Shown: piece by piece, positions 6,850 to 10,456 of the stretch
Position numbering within the stretch: position 1 is the first letter of the stretch
How the letters are laid out: every line of letters begins with the position of its first letter
NCBI GenBank assembly: GCA_033720695.1
Contig: JAWWCA010000128.1
Coordinates: forward strand, 1-10,456
Source: DATGQT01 sp033720695
Lineage (GTDB): Bacteria; Bacteroidota; Rhodothermia; Rhodothermales; Rubricoccaceae
Direction: 5' to 3'
DNA: 10,456 bases
Notes under the pieces: generated by a model
The model's input: only the letters and a program-made list of their open reading frames with translations
The model's database searches: none
What the model was told of the DNA's origin: nothing
Position numbers and translations under genes: made by a program

Positions 6850-7551
6850 ATGCTCCACCACCCAGTCTCGACGTGGCTCCGCCGCGCCGTCGTCCCGGCG
6901 GCTGCCGTGCCGCTCCTCGCAGCGGCCCTCGCCATGCCCTCCCTCGACACCGCCCCCGACCCGCCGCCGGTCCGCGTCGTCGCCGTGGCCGACACCGTGG
7001 TGGTGCCGCCGGGCGCCGTGGGCGTCTCGGCCGCGGCCATGGAGGCTGCCGGCCTCCCGCTCCGCCGCGCCGCCCTCTCGTTCTCCGCCGACCGCCTCCT
7101 CATCCCTGTCGCCGGGATCGGACCGGAGGACCTGCGCGACACGTTCCACGACGCCCGCTCGGGCGGGCGCGTCCACCAGGCCATCGACATCATGGCCCCG
7201 CGCGGCACGCCGGTCGTGGCCGTGGCCGACGGGCGGCTGGAGCGCGTGCGGACGAACCGCCTCGGCGGCAAGGTGCTCTACCTCGTCTCCCCCGACCGCC
7301 GCTACCGCTTCTACTACGCCCACCTCGACCGCTACGCGCCGGGCATCCGGAGCGGCCTCGCCGTCTTCCAGGGCGACACCCTCGGCTACGTCGGCACCAC
7401 CGGCAACGCGCGCCACACCCCGCCGCACCTCCACTTCCAGGTGCTCAAAGACGGCGGGCGCGCCACGCACAGCGGGCGGAAGATGAACCCCTACACGCTG
7501 CTGCGCCAGAGCGAGCTCTACGACGAGGACGACGGGCGCATCCGCGGCTAA
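6850..7551 (+). CDS. Exported M23-family (LytM/lysostaphin-like) metallopeptidase
   Basis: A 233-residue peptidoglycan endopeptidase-type protein. The N-terminus has a twin-Arg positive patch (RR at 11-12) and a hydrophobic span (about 13-30) that acts as signal peptide or membrane anchor; no lipobox is visible. A Pro-rich linker follows. The M23 domain occupies about 100-215, with the zinc ligands of the family in place: HQAID (His 109, Asp 113), the catalytic-type YYAHLD (His 158), and HLHFQV (His 193, His 195). The glycine-rich GDTLGYVGTTGNARHTPPH segment is typical. With a complete HxxxD...HxH set it should be an active zinc hydrolase cleaving cross-links in the cell wall, unlike degenerate LytM activators such as EnvC. 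It starts 72 bp after the proline dehydrogenase stop and converges on the BON-LysM gene with a 16-bp gap. Substrate bond is not deducible. Confidence 0.92.
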   Translation: MLHHPVSTWLRRAVVPAAAVPLLAAALAMPSLDTAPDPPPVRVVAVADTVVVPPGAVGVSAAAMEAAGLPLRRAALSFSADRLLIPVAGIGPEDLRDTFHDARSGGRVHQAIDIMAPRGTPVVAVADGRLERVRTNRLGGKVLYLVSPDRRYRFYYAHLDRYAPGIRSGLAVFQGDTLGYVGTTGNARHTPPHLHFQVLKDGGRATHSGRKMNPYTLLRQSELYDEDDGRIRG

Positions 7552-7567
7552 CCCGGGGGGTCGGCCC

Positions 7568-8116
7568 TTACCGCACGCGGAGGCGCTGGCCGACGCGGAT
7601 GTCGGTGGAGCGGAGGCGGTTGAGGCGCTGGAGCGCCTCCACCGTGGTCCCGTAGCGGCGCGCGATGGAGTAGAGCGTGTCGCCGCGGCCGACGGTGTGG
7701 TAGGTGGGCTGCGGAGCCTGCGCCTCCGGTTCCTCGGCCGGGGGCTCCGCGGCGGCGCGGGCCGGCGGCGCGTCGACGCGCTCGGCGGGCGGCGCCTCGG
7801 CACGCGTCGGCAGCACAGCGGGCTGTCCCTCGACGCGGAGGCCATTTTCGACGGCGCGGACACCGCGGACGGCCCGGGCCACGGCCTCGGCTCGCTCGCG
7901 AGCGCCGAGCGTCCCCACCTCGCCGCTGAGCGCGACCACGCCGTCCTCCGTCGTCACGATGACGTCGTAGGCGCGCGTCTGCCCGTCCTCGGCGAGGGCG
8001 GCGCGGACGGCGGCCGTCCGGCGGAGGTCCTCGATCTTGTCGGCGAGCGGGCGCTGCGCCTGGACGGGCGGCGCGAAGAGGGCGGGCAGGGCGGCGAGGA
8101 GGAGCAGGAGGCGCAT
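7568..8116 (-). CDS. Exported BON-LysM protein
   Basis: A 182-residue secreted protein. Residues 1-20 are a signal peptide (MRLLLLLAALPALF...) with a good signal peptidase I site after VQA. A BON domain spans about 26-97 (VIVTTEDGVVALSGEVGTL and RAVRGVRAVENGLRV are the typical core strands and helix). A Pro/Ala/Glu-rich linker covers about 98-136, and a C-terminal LysM domain about 138-182 (YHTVGRGDTLYSIARRYGTT, then LNRL...IRVGQRLRV). LysM binds peptidoglycan glycan chains; BON is a small alpha/beta domain found in envelope and osmotic-stress proteins. BON plus LysM is the layout of E. coli Kbp (YgaU), a cytoplasmic potassium-binding protein, but this one is exported and has a long linker, so the function may differ. 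It is 70 bp downstream of trxB on the same strand and could share its transcript. Confidence 0.9.
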   Translation of the reverse strand: MRLLLLLAALPALFAPPVQAQRPLADKIEDLRRTAAVRAALAEDGQTRAYDVIVTTEDGVVALSGEVGTLGARERAEAVARAVRGVRAVENGLRVEGQPAVLPTRAEAPPAERVDAPPARAAAEPPAEEPEAQAPQPTYHTVGRGDTLYSIARRYGTTVEALQRLNRLRSTDIRVGQRLRVR

Positions 8117-8186
8117 GGCGGAAGAGCGGTTGTCCCGACGGCGAGCGATCTACGGATTCGGTCTCGTCGTTCTCCCTCAAGAAGAC

Positions 8187-9272
8187 TCAGTCGGCGATTT
8201 TGTCCTCCACCGGCACCGCGTCGGCGCTGTCCTCGGCGGGGGCGGCGTGGTACTCCGTCGCCGTGCGGACCTCGTCGATCTCGCCGTGCTCGGCGAGCCA
8301 GCGCTCGGCGTCGATGGCGGCCATGCAGCCGGTGCCGGCGGCGGTGACGGCCTGGCGGTAGACGTGGTCCTGGGCGTCGCCGGAGGCGAAGACGCCGGGC
8401 ACGTTCGTGTAGGTGGAGTCGGGCCGCGTCTGGATGTAGCCGGCGTCGTCCATGTCGAGCCAGCCCTGGAAGATGTCCGTGTTCGGCTGGTGGCCGATGG
8501 CGACGAAGAAGCCCTGGACGTCGAGCGTGCGGGCCTCGCCGGTCTCGCTGCTCTCGATGCGGAGCCCCTCGACGGTGGCGTCGCCGAGGACGTCGGTGAC
8601 GACGGTGTTCCAGAGGAAGCGGATCTTCGGGTTGGCGAAGGCGCGCTCCTGCATGATCTTCGAGGCGCGGAGCTCGGCGCGGCGGTGGATCACGGTGACG
8701 GTGTCCGCGAACCGCGTCAGGAAGAGGGCCTCCTCCATCGCCGTGTCGCCGCCGCCGACGATGGCGACGTCCTGGCCCCGGAAGAAGGCGCCGTCGCACG
8801 TGGCGCAGGCGGAGACGCCGTGGCCGAGGAGGCGCCTCTCGTTCTCCAGGCCGAGGTACTTCGCGCTGGCGCCCGTCGAGATGATGACGGTCTCGGCGAG
8901 GACGGGCGTGACCTCGTCCACGAGCAGGCGGAACGGCCGCTCGGAGAAGTCGACGGCGGTGACGGTGCCGTAGCGGAGGTCGGCGCCGAAGCGGGCGGCC
9001 TGCTTCTCGAAGAGCTGCATCATCTCCGGCCCCAGGATGCCATCGGGAAAGCCGGGGTAGTTCTCGACGTCGGTCGTGGTGATGAGCTGGCCGCCGGGCT
9101 GGGCGCCCTGGATCACGAGGGGCTCGAGGTTGGCGCGGGCGGTGTAGAGGGCGGCGGTGAGCCCGGCCGGGCCGGTCCCGATCACCACCACGGTCCGGCG
9201 CTCGGCGTCGGTGAAGTCCACGCCGTCGAAGGCCGAGAGGTCGGGGGTGCCGTTGGTCGTCGCGTCGCTCAT
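8187..9272 (-). CDS. trxB: Thioredoxin reductase (NADPH)
   Basis: FAD flavoenzyme that transfers electrons from NADPH to oxidised thioredoxin. The product has 361 residues, longer than the usual 310-330 because of an N-terminal extension of about 25 residues and an acidic C-terminal tail of about 30 (HAAPAEDSADAVPVEDKIAD). In order: FAD-binding GTGPAG (32-37), the QPGGQL segment (58-63), TENYPGF-like DVENYPGFP, the redox-active CATC (Cys 156 and Cys 159), the NADPH-binding GGGDTA (173-178) with HRR (196-198) that contacts the 2'-phosphate, and the C-terminal FAD block GVFASGDAQD (293-302). All catalytic parts are intact. It follows trxA by 82 bp on the same strand, giving enzyme and substrate in one probable operon. 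A perfect palindrome sits 20 bp before its ATG. Confidence 0.96.
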   Translation of the reverse strand: MSDATTNGTPDLSAFDGVDFTDAERRTVVVIGTGPAGLTAALYTARANLEPLVIQGAQPGGQLITTTDVENYPGFPDGILGPEMMQLFEKQAARFGADLRYGTVTAVDFSERPFRLLVDEVTPVLAETVIISTGASAKYLGLENERRLLGHGVSACATCDGAFFRGQDVAIVGGGDTAMEEALFLTRFADTVTVIHRRAELRASKIMQERAFANPKIRFLWNTVVTDVLGDATVEGLRIESSETGEARTLDVQGFFVAIGHQPNTDIFQGWLDMDDAGYIQTRPDSTYTNVPGVFASGDAQDHVYRQAVTAAGTGCMAAIDAERWLAEHGEIDEVRTATEYHAAPAEDSADAVPVEDKIAD

Positions 9273-9292
9273 GGCGGGGTGCAGCTACACGG

Positions 9293-9320
9293 GGAGGGGC
9301 GGCCCGCGGGCCGCCCCTCC
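9293..9320. repeat. Perfect 28-bp palindrome between trxA and trxB
   Basis: The left arm GGAGGGGCGGCCCG (9293-9306) is followed immediately by its exact reverse complement CGGGCCGCCCCTCC (9307-9320), a 14-bp arm with no mismatch and no spacer. In RNA it would form a very stable hairpin of about 12 pairs closed by a tiny loop. It lies 34 bp after the trxA stop and 20 bp before the trxB ATG in the direction of transcription, and no T run follows on either side. It may partially terminate or attenuate, protect the trxA mRNA 3' end, or bind a protein as DNA. Confidence 0.75.
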
Positions 9321-9354
9321 GAAGATACGGGTCGGGGGGTCTGGGCCCGCCGGC

Positions 9355-9699
9355 TCAGACCTCCTGGCCGACGAGCGTGTCGAGCTTCTGCGCGAGGACG
9401 GCCTTCTGGACGACCCCGATCATCTGGTCCACGGGGCGCCCGTCCTTGAAGAAGATGAGCGACGGGATGGAGCGGATCCCGTACTGCATGGCCACCTGCG
9501 GGTTGTGGTCGACGTCGAGCTTGCCGACCTTCGCCTTCCCCTCGTACTCGTTGGCGATCTCCTCGATGGTGGGCGCGATGACGCGGCACGGCCCGCACCA
9601 CGCGGCCCAGAAGTCGACGAGGACGGGCTGGTCGCTCTTGAGCACTTCCTGCTCGAAGTTGTCGTCGGAAAGCGTGATATACTTCGCGTTGTCGGCCAT
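9355..9699 (-). CDS. trxA: Thioredoxin
   Basis: Small cytosolic dithiol reductant, 114 residues, close to the family norm (E. coli 109). The redox site WCGPC is at residues 34-38 (Cys 35, Cys 38), preceded by the classic VLVDFWAA strand. The cis-proline is Pro 79 in RSIPSL, and DVDHNP (62-67) plus FFKDGRPVDQMIG match canonical thioredoxin loops. It reduces ribonucleotide reductase, peroxiredoxins, methionine sulfoxide reductase and other disulfides, and is recycled by the TrxB encoded 82 bp downstream. The ATG at 9699 gives the standard N-terminus. A TAGCTTGG promoter-like motif lies about 108 bp upstream, so trxA-trxB, and perhaps the BON-LysM gene, may be transcribed from there. Confidence 0.97.
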   Translation of the reverse strand: MADNAKYITLSDDNFEQEVLKSDQPVLVDFWAAWCGPCRVIAPTIEEIANEYEGKAKVGKLDVDHNPQVAMQYGIRSIPSLIFFKDGRPVDQMIGVVQKAVLAQKLDTLVGQEV

Positions 9700-9962
9700 T
9701 GGAACGGGGGGTTGGGGAACAGGTAGGGGAGGTTGAACGGGAGGCGTTGGGGTGTGTTCTCCCGGAGGGGGTACGCCCGGGGGTTCCCGGCCGCGGCAGC
9801 GCCGGGCCCAAGCTAAGCGCCGCGACGCGCGCTTGCCGGGGAATACGGCAGCTCCCCCGCGTTCCGATCCGCGCGCCGCCCCATCTCCCCGCTGGCGAGC
9901 AGGCGGGAGCCAAACGCCGCGCGCCGCGTACAGACGCCTCCTCTCTCCTCCGTTCCCCTCTG
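9700..9962. other. Divergent intergenic region between trxA and small membrane protein gene
   Basis: This 263-bp gap is without any convincing gene. It holds the leader of trxA (leftward), including a minus-strand TAGCTTGG at 9815-9808. Just inside the predicted transcript, 9786-9790 (CCCGG) can pair either with 9777-9781 or with 9802-9806, two mutually exclusive hairpins. Towards the right gene the leader becomes strongly C/T-rich (CTCCTCTCTCCTCCG region, about 9938-9952) with no Shine-Dalgarno. Confidence 0.55.
9808..9815 (-). promoter_or_regulatory. Candidate -7 promoter element (TAGCTTGG) for trxA
   Basis: On the minus strand 9815-9808 reads TAGCTTGG, identical to the octamer ahead of proline dehydrogenase, and similar to the Bacteroidota TAnnTTTG element. 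It points towards trxA, 108 bp before its ATG. No clear -33 TTG is seen at about 19-20 bp upstream, so the call is tentative. Confidence 0.3.
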
Positions 9963-10187
9963 ATGAACAACCTCTTCCGTGGGCTTCTCGCCGGCTACGG
10001 CGCCCACAAGCTCGGCGGCGGCTGCATCAGCACCGTCCTCATCTTCATCCTCCTGTGGTGGCTGCTCGGGACGTGCGGCGCGATGCTGCCCGCGCCCGAG
10101 GCCACGGCGCCCATCGGCAAGGCCTCCCCCGCGCTCTACGCCTCCGCCAGCACCTCCCCCATCGCCTCGGGAATCGAGGCGTGGTAG
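9963..10187 (+). CDS. Small single-span membrane protein, uncharacterised
   Basis: A 74-residue protein of unknown function. The N-terminus MNNLFRGLLAGYGAHKLGGG contains a Gly-rich, mildly positive segment. One strong transmembrane helix follows (about 22-42: CISTVLIFILLWWLLGTCGAML), and then a Pro/Ala/Ser-rich tail of about 30 residues. From memory, small proteins with a 'GYGAxKLGGGC...WWLLG' pattern occur in Bacteroidota, which supports this as a true gene, but I cannot name a family. Two cysteines (21 and 38) flank the helix; neither sits in a usual lipobox. The ATG at 9963 is preceded by a long C/T-rich leader. Its last 52 bp overlap the 3' end of purL on the opposite strand, so the tail sequence may be constrained by purL and not by its own function. 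Confidence 0.65.
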   Translation: MNNLFRGLLAGYGAHKLGGGCISTVLIFILLWWLLGTCGAMLPAPEATAPIGKASPALYASASTSPIASGIEAW

Positions 10188-10456
10188 GGCGCGGCGAGCG
10201 CGGCGACGGGCGCGTGCAGCACCATCGCGCCGTCCACAGCGATTCCTAGCGCGTTGCCGCCGACGGTGCCGATCCGGGTGAGCTGAGCGGCGTGGTCGCG
10301 CACGAGCCGCTCGGCCGCCTCGGTGTCGCCCGCCGCGACGGTGACCACGATCCGGCTCTGGGCTTCGCCGAAGAGGAGGGCGTCGAGGCGCATCGCGTCC
10401 GGGCGGTGGAGCGTGACCTCGGCGCCGAGGCCGCTATGGAGGGCGCTCTCGGCCAG
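10136..10456 (-). CDS. purL: Phosphoribosylformylglycinamidine synthase subunit PurL, C-terminal part (partial)
   Basis: The frame is open from the right edge of the window to a TAG at 10138-10136 and encodes the last 106 residues. PurL uses ATP and glutamine-derived ammonia to convert FGAR to FGAM, the fourth step of de novo purine synthesis. Recognisable family segments are LAESALHSGLGAEVTL, then ALLFGEAQSRIVVTV, the classic C-terminal FGExxSR motif, then RIGTVGG and the terminal beta strand plus helix (VLHAPVAALAAPYHASIPEA). An internal Met at 10393 is not the start, because the homology clearly continues upstream of it to the edge. The small membrane protein gene overlaps its 3' end by 52 bp in antisense. 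Whether this is the small PurL of the PurSQL complex or the end of a large PurL cannot be told; the C-terminal end fits the small type. Confidence 0.9.
   Translation of the reverse strand: MAESALHSGLGAEVTLHRPDAMRLDALLFGEAQSRIVVTVAAGDTEAAERLVRDHAAQLTRIGTVGGNALGIAVDGAMVLHAPVAALAAPYHASIPEAMGEVLAEA

Noticed and set aside
7552..7567. Possible terminator between the convergent M23 and BON-LysM genes
   Set aside because: The 16-bp gap holds only a G run (CCCGGGGGGT) and no usable stem plus T tract; I see no terminator here.
5872..7863. Long minus-strand frame opposite proline dehydrogenase and the M23 peptidase
   Set aside because: It runs across two well-supported genes and their gap, has low-complexity composition and no motif; high GC removes stop codons by chance.
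9157..9736. Plus-strand frames opposite trxB and trxA
   Set aside because: Antisense of genes with complete CATC and WCGPC active sites; the translations are low-complexity.
10136..10393. A separate 85-residue minus-strand protein beginning at Met 10393
   Set aside because: The frame stays open to the window edge and the upstream residues (LAESALHSGLGAEV) are also PurL sequence, so this is the 3' part of purL.

Overview
The window is a very GC-rich (by eye above 70% G+C), densely packed bacterial chromosome segment holding thirteen genes, mostly conserved housekeeping genes. Two are cut by the window edges: the last codons of phosphoenolpyruvate carboxylase (ppc) at the left and the last third or less of a phosphoribosylformylglycinamidine synthase II gene (purL) at the right. 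No start codon is preceded by a clear Shine-Dalgarno sequence and most leaders are C/T-rich. Two leaders carry TAGCTTGG, which resembles the TAnnTTTG -7 element of Bacteroidota. With the acidic proteins and the very high GC, this suggests a Rhodothermales-type lineage (Salinibacter/Rubricoccus/Rubrivirga-like). That placement is inference; no rRNA or marker search was possible.

Layout, left to right. The ppc end (+) converges on an unrecognised 220-residue protein (-, 92-754). A divergent gap follows, then a YegS/DagK-type lipid kinase (+, 862-1800), and after it a small, extremely acidic lipoprotein (+, 1875-2174) closed by a strong intrinsic terminator (2198-2237). On the minus strand a large membrane-bound hybrid histidine kinase (2931-5666) runs 44 bp ahead of pdxH (2236-2886), probably as one transcript. 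A 253-bp divergent region separates the kinase from a monofunctional proline dehydrogenase (+, 5920-6777) and an exported M23-family endopeptidase (+, 6850-7551). The peptidase gene converges, with a 16-bp gap, on an exported BON-LysM protein (-, 7568-8116). That gene lies downstream of thioredoxin reductase trxB (-, 8187-9272) and thioredoxin trxA (-, 9355-9699). A 263-bp divergent region leads to a 74-residue single-span membrane protein (+, 9963-10187), whose 3' end overlaps the 3' end of purL antisense by 52 bp.

Functional themes. trxA and trxB form a complete NADPH-dependent thioredoxin couple, with a perfect 28-bp palindrome between them. The M23 peptidase and the BON-LysM protein both point to the peptidoglycan layer, though they are convergent and not an operon. 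Lipid phosphorylation, PLP salvage and proline oxidation are unlinked metabolic functions. I see no mobile element, CRISPR array, tRNA, rRNA, phage or recognised defence gene. The items most worth a second look are the unrecognised 92-754 protein, the trxA-trxB palindrome, the shared TAGCTTGG promoter-like motif, the dyad ahead of the acidic lipoprotein gene, and the small membrane protein overlapping purL. I did not find a clearly new multi-gene system here.
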